Part shown: piece after piece, positions 47,198 through 55,736 of the stretch
Layout of the letters: each line of letters opens with the position of its first letter
Position numbering within the stretch: position 1 is the stretch's first letter
NCBI RefSeq assembly: GCF_049933045.1
Contig: NZ_CP187926.1
Span: 3,658,001-3,722,000, forward strand
Direction: 5' to 3'
DNA: 64,000 bases
Origin: Pseudocolwellia sp049933045
Lineage (GTDB): Bacteria > Pseudomonadota > Gammaproteobacteria > Enterobacterales > Alteromonadaceae
Notes under the pieces: model-generated
Told to the model about the DNA's origin: nothing
What the model saw: the letters and a program-made list of their open reading frames with translations, nothing else
Database searches by the model: none
Position numbers and translations under genes: made by a program

Positions 47198-47226
47198 TTA
47201 GACGAAGGTTAGATCTAAAAAGTCAC
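47198..47226 (-). promoter_or_regulatory. Candidate SigX-type ECF promoter of the lipoprotein-cmpX-sigX operon
   Basis: Minus strand GTGACTTTT (47226-47218), 13 bp, CGTCTAA (47204-47198). As this operon includes the sigma gene itself, the site implies autoregulation. Confidence 0.7.
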
Positions 47227-47596
47227 AAAAAATATTATTTTTATTATTAACTATTTTATTTAACTAAAAATAAGCGCCGCAAATAGAGCTAAATATCTTC
47301 CCTGTATTAGAAAAAACTAATAAATATAATTGTTTATTTAACGCAAAAACGCTGTACACAAACCTTTAAAAAGCTAAAGACATAAACTTTTTTTTAACGT
47401 AGGATGATAATCAAGGTGATAAAAACAAAGATCTCACATGATTTTAAACCTTACATTCAATGAGTTACCAAAATAATGATAAGTTAACGAGCTCTACACA
47501 TAAGATAGAAAAATAACTATATTTCAAAGTTAATCTGATAACGTTTAAAAATACATAACCAAGATCAGAGAAAACTTATTTAAAAAAGGTAATAAG
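47227..47596. other. Intergenic region between the sigX operon and the signalling cluster
   Basis: About 370 bp, AT-rich, divergent promoters. Beyond the ECF-type promoter just outside it, no further element is supported. Confidence 0.35.
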
Positions 47597-48514
47597 ATGC
47601 AAAATTCTACAACGAATTTATCATCACAGGATGTGGTTAACGCTAAAATACTTTTAGTGGATGACGATAAAATCAATACAGCAATTTTAGTTAGATCACT
47701 AAAAATGTTTCAACAAGTTTATGAAGTACATTCTGGCGTCGACGCCATTGAGTTTTGTAAAGAAACCCCTCCCGATTTAGTGATATTAGATGTAGTGATG
47801 CCTTCAATGGATGGCTACGCTACCTGTAAAATACTTAAATCTATGCCTGAGATGGAAAATTGCCCTATTATATTTTCAACAACATTAGAAACTGTTGAAG
47901 ATGAGATTGCTTGCTGGGAAGCGGGCGGCTCTGACTTTGTCACTAAGCCAGGCATACCTCAAACCTTGATGAAGCGTATTGAAGCTCACCTGCAACTCAA
48001 ATTAAAATCGGATGCGCAGCAAGAACTTGCTTACTTCGATAGCTTAACTGGGCTAGGCAACAGACGCCATTATAATAATATTTACAAAGAACAAGTTTCT
48101 TTAGCTTTAAGAACTAAAAAAGACTTATCTATTGTTGTATTAGATCTAGATTATTTTAAGCAATTTAATGATAAATATGGTCATCAGCAAGGCGACCAAT
48201 GTTTAATTAATGTTGCTCAAGCCATAAAGTCACAGTTACACCGACCTACTGATTCAGCGATGCGTTATGGTGGAGAAGAGTTTGTTTTAATCTTACCTGA
48301 CACAGATCTTAATGGTGCAAGATATGTCGCTAATAAAATTATATCTGCGATTATGGCGCAAAAAACTCCTCATATTTGTTCGCCTTATCATATTGTTACA
48401 ACAAGTGCGGGCGTGTCTTCATTAAACAGTGTAGGTAACCATAAAGAACTATTTAGCGTTGCCGATAGACAATTATATGAAGCTAAAAGATTAGGCAGAA
48501 ATGCTTGCGCATAA
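47597..48514 (+). CDS. Response regulator-diguanylate cyclase (REC-GGDEF)
   Basis: 305 residues. The REC domain (1-~135) has the acidic pocket VDDD and phospho-acceptor Asp65 (DLVILDVVMPSMDG). The GGDEF domain (~145-305) has LTGLGNRRHYNN, the active-site GGEEF at 225-229 and an inhibitory I-site RPTD at 216-219, exactly five residues before. It is therefore predicted to make cyclic di-GMP with product feedback. AAAGGTAATAAG precedes the ATG. It stands at the edge of a signalling cluster. Confidence 0.93.
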   Translation: MQNSTTNLSSQDVVNAKILLVDDDKINTAILVRSLKMFQQVYEVHSGVDAIEFCKETPPDLVILDVVMPSMDGYATCKILKSMPEMENCPIIFSTTLETVEDEIACWEAGGSDFVTKPGIPQTLMKRIEAHLQLKLKSDAQQELAYFDSLTGLGNRRHYNNIYKEQVSLALRTKKDLSIVVLDLDYFKQFNDKYGHQQGDQCLINVAQAIKSQLHRPTDSAMRYGGEEFVLILPDTDLNGARYVANKIISAIMAQKTPHICSPYHIVTTSAGVSSLNSVGNHKELFSVADRQLYEAKRLGRNACA

Positions 48515-48528
48515 TTCTATAATTGAAG

Positions 48529-48566
48529 ACTTTAACGGATCTTAAAAGATATCCGTTAAAGTTTTT
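48529..48566 (+). terminator. Terminator of the REC-GGDEF gene
   Basis: ACTTTAACGGAT / ATCCGTTAAAGT around a 10-nt loop, then TTTTG. Confidence 0.7.
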
Positions 48567-48694
48567 GTAAACATCTGATATCAAAACTCTATCCTAAAAT
48601 TTGCATTAACACCTTGAATTAATACCTTGAACTAATGCCTTTAATTCGACATTAGCTTTACACCTAGAATTTAAAAATAAGCTTTAAAAACAAG

Positions 48695-50119
48695 TTAAAA
48701 CAAATCTTTTTCATTATTCGGAAACTCTAATAAAAAGTGACAACCTTTTCCTAGTTCTGATTTTAACGATACCTTGCCTTTATGTTTTTCCATAACCGTT
48801 CTAACAATGGTTAAGCCAACACCGCTACCTTCATGAGTTGATAGCCTTTCAAAAATATCAAAAACAAGTGCATGATATTTCGCATCAATACCTGTGCCGT
48901 TATCTTTCACATGAACTATGGTCGCTTTGTCGGTTTGAGATGTAGAAATATCAATAACTAGTTTACGGCTAGGCTCTCTATAACGAAGAGAGTTACTCAA
49001 CAAGTTTAATATAATTTCAGAAAACAAACGTTCATTTGCTTTAATTGTATGTAAATTATCAGCCAAGTTAATAGTGGCTTCACTTTCAATAATGGTATCT
49101 TCGAGCACAAGTGATTGCTCTTGAATTATTTTTCCTACATCAACATCTTCAATAACAATAGGTTGTTGAACTATTTTTGATAGCTCTAACAAATCTGAGA
49201 GCAGGTGTTCCATGTTATTAACATTTTCAATGATTCGGTTAAGACGGTGTGCCTGTCGCTCCGTTAGTGTATCGGCTAATTCTGAATGTAACTTGTTGGC
49301 GAAACCACTGATGGTAACTAAGGGTGATTTAAGGTCATGAGAAACCGTATAAATAAACTGTTCCATCTCATTATTCTTACTAACAAGCTCTTTATTTAAT
49401 ATTGATGCTGCTTGCTTTTCATTTTCTACATCTTTCATCACATTCAATAATACGATCTGAGAACATTCTATTTTGACTTTATTTTCTTCTAGCTCAGCAT
49501 TAAGCTGATTACTTGTTGTTAATGCTCCGCGTTGCTCTTTAAATAAAGAACGTATCATCAGCACTAGAGTAAATATCAGTCCAATTAGAATCACTAAACA
49601 AGACGTTAAACTACTATAAAGTACGTTTGTTGCTTTCGAATCGAGTGCTTGAGAAAACTCTCTAAAAACAAGTTCAATTTCATTTCTTGATGGTAAATCG
49701 TTAAATTTTACAAAGTTATCTAATTCACGAGCAGACACATTTTCTATCATCAACCCAGGTAATCTATCTAAGCGCTCTTTATAAGCTAATAACATGATGC
49801 GTGTTTCAGGCATACGAATGTTACCTATCAACTCGTCACCCATAACTTCTAATGACTCCACTTGTTTTGACGCCATTTTGTAGTTCACAATGGCTCTATC
49901 TCGATAATTTGTTTGCTCAGGTCTTAACATATAATTTTTAAAATTATGAATAAGCCCTACGTAACCAATCTGACTTTGTAGCTCAATAATTGTTTGGTAA
50001 ATTTCAATGCGTTTACCTCGCATTTGTTTTTCTTGGGCGAGATAATCTAAAGCGATTAACACCTCTAATGTGATCAAAAATAAGAGTAGTGTGCTTAATA
50101 TGAGGCTTTTAATATTCAT
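48695..50119 (-). CDS. Membrane sensor histidine kinase
   Basis: 474 residues. TM1 at ~5-25, an extracytoplasmic helical sensor of ~130 residues (IYQTIIELQSQIGYVGLIHN, NYMLRPEQTNYRDRAIVNYK), then TM2 near 165-190. A coiled coil leads to HisKA with the phospho-acceptor His near residue 259 (YTVSHDLKSPLVTISGFANK). The HATPase has NLLSNSLRYREPSRK, DNGTGID and GSGVGLTIVRTVMEKHKG. The sensor looks like the bundle often seen in chemoreceptor-like kinases. It is last of a four-gene minus-strand operon, 32 bp after the ethylene-binding-like gene. Confidence 0.9.
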   Translation of the reverse strand: MNIKSLILSTLLLFLITLEVLIALDYLAQEKQMRGKRIEIYQTIIELQSQIGYVGLIHNFKNYMLRPEQTNYRDRAIVNYKMASKQVESLEVMGDELIGNIRMPETRIMLLAYKERLDRLPGLMIENVSARELDNFVKFNDLPSRNEIELVFREFSQALDSKATNVLYSSLTSCLVILIGLIFTLVLMIRSLFKEQRGALTTSNQLNAELEENKVKIECSQIVLLNVMKDVENEKQAASILNKELVSKNNEMEQFIYTVSHDLKSPLVTISGFANKLHSELADTLTERQAHRLNRIIENVNNMEHLLSDLLELSKIVQQPIVIEDVDVGKIIQEQSLVLEDTIIESEATINLADNLHTIKANERLFSEIILNLLSNSLRYREPSRKLVIDISTSQTDKATIVHVKDNGTGIDAKYHALVFDIFERLSTHEGSGVGLTIVRTVMEKHKGKVSLKSELGKGCHFLLEFPNNEKDLF

Positions 50120-50151
50120 AATTACACATGTCTAATTGTTGAATGTTAAAG

Positions 50152-50700
50152 TTAAACGTCATAGCGTTTCTCTCGACCCATCTCAGTCATCAAGTCATTG
50201 ATCTCTTTTTGTAATTCAATCACCTTTTGCTCTCGACGAATAGTGGCAGAATACACAGCGTTCATTTGTTCGTTTTTAATTTTTAACGTATCTAACTCTT
50301 TTAAGTTACTTCTATAATCGTCTTCCAACGTAGAGAATTTAAGTAGCTCAGGTAGTTTAGGCGCAAGAACCAATGCGGTTAAGATGGAAGTGAATGCCGT
50401 TAATACTTTAAGCCAGCCTTGATACTCGTACATTGGATACCAAGTAATATATATCTGTACGAAATGCGTTGTGCCGCAAAAGAAAATAAAAGCGGTAAAT
50501 AACGCAAAAATATCTTTATGAGGTAATACGCCTTTTCTCTTCATGATCAAAAGGCCAAATACGATAGGAATAACATAATACGCTACACCTATTACGGCAT
50601 CTGAAATTACATGTGTCCATAAAATATCAGGACGCCATAAGTAACAATGCCCATGCGGCATAAAACTAGGGTTTACAAATTGCTGAAGCCATTCATTCAT
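50152..50700 (-). CDS. Stand-alone ethylene-receptor-like membrane sensor protein
   Basis: 182 residues: three transmembrane helices (~28-53, ~64-84, ~95-112) and a C-terminal coiled coil (~125-175), with no kinase. The helices match the ethylene-binding domain of plant ETR1 and cyanobacterial homologues. HVISDAVIGVAYYVIPIVFG gives Asp34, Tyr41 and Pro45 (ETR1 Asp25, Tyr32, Pro36), and FTAFIFFCGTTHFVQIY gives Cys75 and His79 (ETR1 copper ligands Cys65 and His69). The N-terminal PHGHCYLWRPDILWTH is shared with bacterial members as I recall them. AAGGAAAAAC precedes the ATG. It is 40 bp after a GAF-kinase gene and 32 bp before another kinase gene; it may act as a detached sensor for one of them. 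Ligand unproven. Confidence 0.85.
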   Translation of the reverse strand: MNEWLQQFVNPSFMPHGHCYLWRPDILWTHVISDAVIGVAYYVIPIVFGLLIMKRKGVLPHKDIFALFTAFIFFCGTTHFVQIYITWYPMYEYQGWLKVLTAFTSILTALVLAPKLPELLKFSTLEDDYRSNLKELDTLKIKNEQMNAVYSATIRREQKVIELQKEINDLMTEMGREKRYDV

Positions 50701-50740
50701 CGTTTTTCCTTAATTTACATACATGCTTTTAACAGCAAGT

Positions 50741-51955
50741 TTAATAGGCGGCTACGGGAAAGATTAATTCAAACCGATTACCTACACCTAAGGTAGAAGT
50801 CAGCTTTATTTCACCACCATGTTTTTCCATTGCAGCTTTTACAATACATAACCCCATGCCTGTACCTTTTTGTTTCTCTACTTGTTCAAAAATACAAAAA
50901 GCACGTTCTTGATCTTCTTCAGCCATGCCTAAACTGTTATCAATAATAAACAAGGAGACATGAGAGCCACAATTTTCTGTATAAATTCTAATATCTAAAG
51001 TCCCATTCGGCACTTTATTCTGAATGGCATAATAACAAACATTTAAGATACTGCGCGAAAACAAGGTTTTATTAGCCAATATACTATCTACAGGAAGATC
51101 AATAACACAATTAATCATCTCGTCTTCAAGGTTTAAGCTTTGCCATTGTTTTCTTATGAGTAACTCTGTATCTAAATGCTCTCGTTTAATATTTTGACTC
51201 ATTACACGCGATAATTCTAAAAGATCTGCAAGTAAATCTCCCATCTGAGAAACATTCTCTTGAATACGAGTAAAACGGTACTTTTGTTTATCATTTGTAT
51301 GGGGTTCAAGTTCCTTTGATAAAGTTTTTGCAAAAGCAGAAAGCGTTATCAAAGGCGCTTTTAGATCATGAGATACTGTATATACAAACTGTTCAAGCTG
51401 TTTGTTTTTTTGCTCTAATTCTTTTGCATCTTTAATAGATTGGCGTAGTAATGCTTCTTTAACATCATGACCCTTTCTTAATTCTAATAAATATAAAACC
51501 TGCTTAGCTAATATTTTTAATTGCACCTTTTTCTCATCTTGCAGGCAAGATGGTTGATGGTCGATAACGCACAAGGTACCAATATGATGCCCTTCAGCAT
51601 TGATGATAGGTGCACCGGCATAAAATATTACTTGAAGACCATTCTGCAATAATGGAATATTTTCAACTCGCTCATCATTCAAGCAATCTTTAATTTCAAA
51701 CACACCATCTTTTAATAAGGTTTCACTGCAAAACGCCCAATCTTTAGGTTTTTCAATATCTGTTAATCCGTAACGCGATTTGAACCATTCTCTTTCCTCA
51801 TCAATTATTGAAATTAAGGCAATGGGGGTTGAGCAAATATTAGCCACAAGCTCAGTTAACTGATCATAAACTTCTTCATTTTCAGTATCTAAAATATTGT
51901 ATTCGTATAAAGCTTCAAGGCGTAATCCCTCTTCAGCTTTTAGCTTAGGTCTCAT
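50741..51955 (-). CDS. GAF-domain sensor histidine kinase
   Basis: 404 residues, soluble. A GAF domain (~5-170) with IALISIIDEEREWFKSRYGL and GAPIINAEGHHIGTLCVID blocks is joined by a coiled coil to HisKA, whose His is near residue 196 (YTVSHDLKAPLITLSAFAKT). The ATPase domain has IDNSLGMAEEDQERAF and GTGMGLCIVKAAMEKHGG. The first of these lacks the classic DNGxG (it reads DNSLGM), so nucleotide binding may be modified. It lies between the REC-GGDEF-EAL and ethylene-binding-like genes in one operon and could receive input from the latter. Confidence 0.9.
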   Translation of the reverse strand: MRPKLKAEEGLRLEALYEYNILDTENEEVYDQLTELVANICSTPIALISIIDEEREWFKSRYGLTDIEKPKDWAFCSETLLKDGVFEIKDCLNDERVENIPLLQNGLQVIFYAGAPIINAEGHHIGTLCVIDHQPSCLQDEKKVQLKILAKQVLYLLELRKGHDVKEALLRQSIKDAKELEQKNKQLEQFVYTVSHDLKAPLITLSAFAKTLSKELEPHTNDKQKYRFTRIQENVSQMGDLLADLLELSRVMSQNIKREHLDTELLIRKQWQSLNLEDEMINCVIDLPVDSILANKTLFSRSILNVCYYAIQNKVPNGTLDIRIYTENCGSHVSLFIIDNSLGMAEEDQERAFCIFEQVEKQKGTGMGLCIVKAAMEKHGGEIKLTSTLGVGNRFELIFPVAAY

Positions 51956-52003
51956 TCATTATTAATCCGTTGATTTACTTAGAGCACTCAATGTGTCTTT
52001 ATT

Positions 52004-53722
52004 TCAGGCAAGTACATTATGAAAGGCGGTGTTTAATTGTAGTTCTACTTTATCTGCCGACATAGGCACACTGAGTAAATAGCCTTGAATTAAATCGATG
52101 TGGAGTGTTTTACACAAAGACAGTTGTTCTTCTGTTTCAACACCTTCAGCAACTACTTTGAAGTTAAGCTGTATTAACATCATGGCAAGCGCCTCAAGTA
52201 AATTTTTACGTTTATTGTCATTTTTATCAACAGGTTGCATTGATTTATCAATCTTTACAACATCAATAACAAAGTTCGTTAGGTGAGATATTGACGAATA
52301 GCCCATGCCAAAGTCATCCAAGGCTATTTTAAATCCGTAAGCCGATAAATCTTTGAGGGTTTTTACTGTTGTATCGTTATGTTCGAGTAAAGCGGTTTCT
52401 GTAATTTCAAGAGTGACTAACTCAGGGCTAATATCATATTTACTTGTTATTGATTTTAATAAGTCGAGCAAAGCACTGTCATGTAACTGCATAGGTGAAA
52501 TATTGACAGACATATACAAAGCATCTGAGTATTTTTTTTGCCATTCTGATAACTGTTTTATCGCGGTTTTAATGACCCAAATGCCAATATCATTGATTAA
52601 ACGGCTCTCTTCTGCGATAGGAATAAAAATATCAGGGAAGTGTGAATTAGCACTGTCAGGCCAGCGGATCAAAGCTTCGAAGCCCAATATATTCTTACCT
52701 TGATCACAAAAAATGGGTTGATAAAAAAGCCTAAAAGTAGAGTCGGCTAAGGTATCAATAATGTCGTTTTGAATAGTGAAACGGCGATTAAACTCAGCTT
52801 GATAATGAGACTCATAAAAACAGACGCCATTTTTTCCACCTTGTTTTGCTCTATACATGGCAATATCAGCACACTTTACTAGCTCACTACCACTAGGCGC
52901 ATCATTGGGATATAAAGCAGCACCAATACTCATAGTACAAGTGACTTTTTTACCTGAGAGTTCAAACTGCTCTTTAAAAGCATTAGTAATACGGTCTGTA
53001 ACCATATTAATTTCACTTATTGCGTTAATGTTTGAAAGGGTTATCGCAAATTCGTCTCCACCTAATCGAGCAAAACCATCATTAACTCTTAAACATCTTT
53101 TTATACGTGCAACGACTTCTTTTAACAATAAGTCACCCGCTTCATGACCCATCGAATCATTAATATGTTTAAAATTATCTAAATCGAGCGCCAGCATACC
53201 AATCGCAGTATTAGAGCGCTGACTGGCAGCAATCATCATTTGTAAATTTTCATCGAAAAAGTATCGATTGTGCAAGCCTGTTAGCGGATCTTTTTCAGCC
53301 ATGGTTTTAACAGACAAATAACTTTCGTACATTTTCTGTTCCATCTCAAAACGCTTACGAGAATGAATAATAGCTTGATAGAGTTTCACTTGGGTGATGC
53401 TACTTTTGGGAATAAAGTCTTGCGCGCCCGCCTCTATGCAATTGAGCGCGACGCTAGAGTCTAACGATGCGCTGACAATAATAATGGCAGTATTGCCTAA
53501 GTTAGGTTTTGAACGAATTTCAATGATCATTTCTATGCCGTCAATTTCAGGCATTTCATAATCTAACAAGATTACATCAAAGCTTTCAGTTTCTAACTTC
53601 TTTAAACCATCAGCCACTGAGATTGATGTTTTAATGGTAAAATCACAGAGCAGTGATGTATCTAATTCTCTTTTTAGTAGCGCTATATCTATCACGTTAT
53701 CATCAACAATCAGTATTCGCAT
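52004..53722 (-). CDS. REC-GGDEF-EAL response regulator
   Basis: 572 residues. REC (1-~125) with Asp near 54 (DVILLDYEMPEIDG). GGDEF (~145-305) with an intact RLGGDEFAITL. EAL (~320-570) with FEALIRW, NISPMQL, DDFGMGYSS, KIDKSM, AEGVET and QGYLLSVP, so phosphodiesterase residues are complete. It could both make and break cyclic di-GMP, depending on phosphorylation. GGAG sits 5 nt before the ATG. First gene of the four-gene minus-strand operon. A pentanucleotide repeat lies just upstream. Confidence 0.93.
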   Translation of the reverse strand: MRILIVDDNVIDIALLKRELDTSLLCDFTIKTSISVADGLKKLETESFDVILLDYEMPEIDGIEMIIEIRSKPNLGNTAIIIVSASLDSSVALNCIEAGAQDFIPKSSITQVKLYQAIIHSRKRFEMEQKMYESYLSVKTMAEKDPLTGLHNRYFFDENLQMMIAASQRSNTAIGMLALDLDNFKHINDSMGHEAGDLLLKEVVARIKRCLRVNDGFARLGGDEFAITLSNINAISEINMVTDRITNAFKEQFELSGKKVTCTMSIGAALYPNDAPSGSELVKCADIAMYRAKQGGKNGVCFYESHYQAEFNRRFTIQNDIIDTLADSTFRLFYQPIFCDQGKNILGFEALIRWPDSANSHFPDIFIPIAEESRLINDIGIWVIKTAIKQLSEWQKKYSDALYMSVNISPMQLHDSALLDLLKSITSKYDISPELVTLEITETALLEHNDTTVKTLKDLSAYGFKIALDDFGMGYSSISHLTNFVIDVVKIDKSMQPVDKNDNKRKNLLEALAMMLIQLNFKVVAEGVETEEQLSLCKTLHIDLIQGYLLSVPMSADKVELQLNTAFHNVLA

Positions 53723-53740
53723 TCATAACTCCAAGCTAAA

Positions 53741-53775
53741 ACAAGACAGAACAAGACAAGACAAGACAAGACAAA
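53741..53775. repeat. Pentanucleotide tandem repeat (ACAAG) upstream of the REC-GGDEF-EAL gene
   Basis: Seven units: ACAAG, ACAGA, four consecutive ACAAG, ACAAA. It is about 19 bp from the ATG, in the leader or promoter of the minus-strand operon. Confidence 0.85.
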
Positions 53776-53922
53776 TTTTTAACATAAAACTAATGTTAAG
53801 CATTTATTTTTAACATTCTTATAAAAAAAATTGCTGTAGATAAGTAATAAGTTAATTTTAGACTATATTTACAAAATAGATCTTTTTTTTACTTTACAGA
53901 AAATAAATAGGGACACTCACTA

Positions 53923-54990
53923 TTGAACATTTTAATTATTGAAGATAACTCTGATCATCTTGATGTTATAAAAGATGCATTAGAATCAATAACAGAAGTT
54001 GATGTTACAACAATAGCAGTAGATTCAATCGCGGAAGGAAATCGCTTATTACTTACTGAGCACTTTGATGCTTGTTTATGTGATTTAAACTTACCTGACT
54101 CACCTTTAGAGCAAACGGTTGAATGGTTAGCAACACGTAATTTTCCAGCGCCAATAGTTATTTTAACGTCGATTAATAGTATCCAAATAACGAAAACCTT
54201 ACTTAATAAGGGCATTCAAGATTACATAATAAAAGATGATATTTCACCACTACTTCTCTTTCGTACCTGTAGATATGCGATAGAAAGATGGAAACATCAG
54301 CGTGAAATTGAAACTTATAATAAAGACATGAAAGCGTTTTGTTCTAGCTTGTCACACGACTTTAACGGTCAAATTATTCGTATTAAAGGCGTATCAGCTA
54401 TTCTTAAATTAGATTTAGAAGAAAGACTTGATCTTACACCTGGAGAAGTCACCTTATTCGAATATTTAAATAATAGTACCGCTGAAATCCATCAGCTTGT
54501 TGATGATCTGCAGCATTACTTAGCTATGGAGTATTCGCAAAAGTCTAACGATATAGTCGATCTTAATAGAGTCATCAACAAAGCATCGGCGGTATTAAAA
54601 GTATCTGTTGAGAAAGAATTCGTTATTAAGGTTGAAAGACCTTTACCTAAATTCCGTGGTAATACCGCACTAATGCATTTACTTTTTCATAATTTATTTA
54701 GTAACAGTATTAAGTTTAATGAGAACTCACCTATCATTACTGTAACATTTGAAGAAACAGATCAGTTGCTGCAAATATCAGTTAAAGATAACGGCATTGG
54801 TTTTGATACCGATAAATCCTATGATATGTTTACTCCGTTTAAGCGCCTTGCACATAAAAACAGCTACAACGGCTCAGGCTTAGGTTTAAGTATTGTGAAA
54901 AGAATTGTTGAAAAACATGACGGTAGTATTAAAGTTGAATCAGAAATAGATAAAGGCAGCTTATTTACCCTCAATTTTATAAAAGAATAA
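53923..54990 (+). CDS. REC-histidine kinase hybrid (N-terminal receiver)
   Basis: 355 residues. REC (1-~120) with Asp54 (FDACLCDLNLPD). A helical link leads to a HisKA-like segment with His145 (CSSLSHDFNGQIIRIKGVSA; note DFNG replaces the more usual DLKxP). The HATPase has NLFSNSIKFNENSP, DNGIGFDTDKS and GSGLGLSIVKRIVEKHDG. No membrane segment. The start is a TTG at 53923, with AGGGACAC upstream. It is followed by a Rcp1-like regulator 55 bp away and is divergent from the REC-GGDEF-EAL operon. Confidence 0.87.
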   Translation: MNILIIEDNSDHLDVIKDALESITEVDVTTIAVDSIAEGNRLLLTEHFDACLCDLNLPDSPLEQTVEWLATRNFPAPIVILTSINSIQITKTLLNKGIQDYIIKDDISPLLLFRTCRYAIERWKHQREIETYNKDMKAFCSSLSHDFNGQIIRIKGVSAILKLDLEERLDLTPGEVTLFEYLNNSTAEIHQLVDDLQHYLAMEYSQKSNDIVDLNRVINKASAVLKVSVEKEFVIKVERPLPKFRGNTALMHLLFHNLFSNSIKFNENSPIITVTFEETDQLLQISVKDNGIGFDTDKSYDMFTPFKRLAHKNSYNGSGLGLSIVKRIVEKHDGSIKVESEIDKGSLFTLNFIKE

Positions 54991-55045
54991 TTGAATTTCA
55001 GGCGCTTGCGTCTGACGATAATTAGAAATGAATAAAGGATATAAA

Positions 55046-55489
55046 ATGAATAACTTTAAAGCGATCTCGGGGCTAATGGTTGAAGATAATATAGACCATG
55101 CTGAATTAATGCTGGACGCTTTCCATGAATTTAATGTTAAAAATGCTATTGATCATGTGATGGATGGTGAACAGGCAATTGTTTATTTAAAGAATCTGCC
55201 TCCTTACGAAGATAAAGAAAGATACTCTCGACCTGACATTATATTTTTAGATATTAGAATGCCACGACAAGGTGGTATAGAAACACTTAAAATAATTAAA
55301 AAGGACACTGATTTACAAGATATACCAGTTGTTATGATCAGTACATCCACCACAGGACCAGAAATTAAAGAATGTTACCGATTAGGCGCTAGCGGCTATG
55401 TAACTAAGCCATTACAATTTGAAGAGTTTTCGAATAAAATGGCAGAATTAAATTATTACTGGGTGTTAACTTCTGAACTGCCTAAGTAA
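55046..55489 (+). CDS. Single-domain response regulator (Rcp1-like)
   Basis: About 147 residues, all receiver domain. VEDNIDHAELMLDAF at the start, DIIFLDIRMPRQGG with the phospho-acceptor Asp, STSTTGPEIKECYRLGASGY and the TKP motif (VTKPLQFEEF). The insert YLKNLPPYEDKERYSRPD before the Asp strand is typical of the Rcp1 type that partners phytochrome-like kinases. The start at 55046 follows AAAGGATAT; an ATG at 55028 is less likely. Confidence 0.88.
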   Translation: MNNFKAISGLMVEDNIDHAELMLDAFHEFNVKNAIDHVMDGEQAIVYLKNLPPYEDKERYSRPDIIFLDIRMPRQGGIETLKIIKKDTDLQDIPVVMISTSTTGPEIKECYRLGASGYVTKPLQFEEFSNKMAELNYYWVLTSELPK

Positions 55490-55508
55490 CCTGAAAACTG
55501 GATAAGCA
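55487..55508. repeat. Dispersed repeat unit overlapping a stop codon
   Basis: TAACCTGAAAACTGGATAAG, reverse of the CTTATCC-GA-TTCAGGTTA unit. Its first TAA is the stop of the Rcp1-like gene. Downstream, near 55545-55575, GCC-ATATGGATGCAGGTACTT resembles the interior of the element at 39176-39550. Confidence 0.5.
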
Positions 55509-55628
55509 ATTATGCCTAATATTGTTATTTAACCGTCTATCTGCGTTGCCTATATGGATGCAGGTACTTAGTTTTTATCGGGAATAACAAAACTGTGAGT
55601 ATATTTTGAGTGTTCTAAATGATTTGAG

Positions 55629-55672
55629 TAATCTAAGTTAACTATACCCTTGCGCTAGTTTAACTTAGATTA
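55629..55672. other. Hairpin with 13-bp perfect arms
   Basis: TAATCTAAGTTAA / TTAACTTAGATTA around an 18-nt loop, between the convergent Rcp1-like and cheW genes; a possible terminator without a good T tract. Confidence 0.5.
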
Positions 55673-55689
55673 TTAATTTGATTGATTCT

Positions 55690-55717
55690 GAGTAATGAGT
55701 AATGAGTAATGAGTAAT
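55690..55717. repeat. Heptanucleotide tandem repeat (GAGTAAT x4)
   Basis: Four perfect copies of GAGTAAT immediately beyond the cheW stop codon. Confidence 0.85.
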
Positions 55718-55736
55718 AAATGATGAGAGTTATTTA

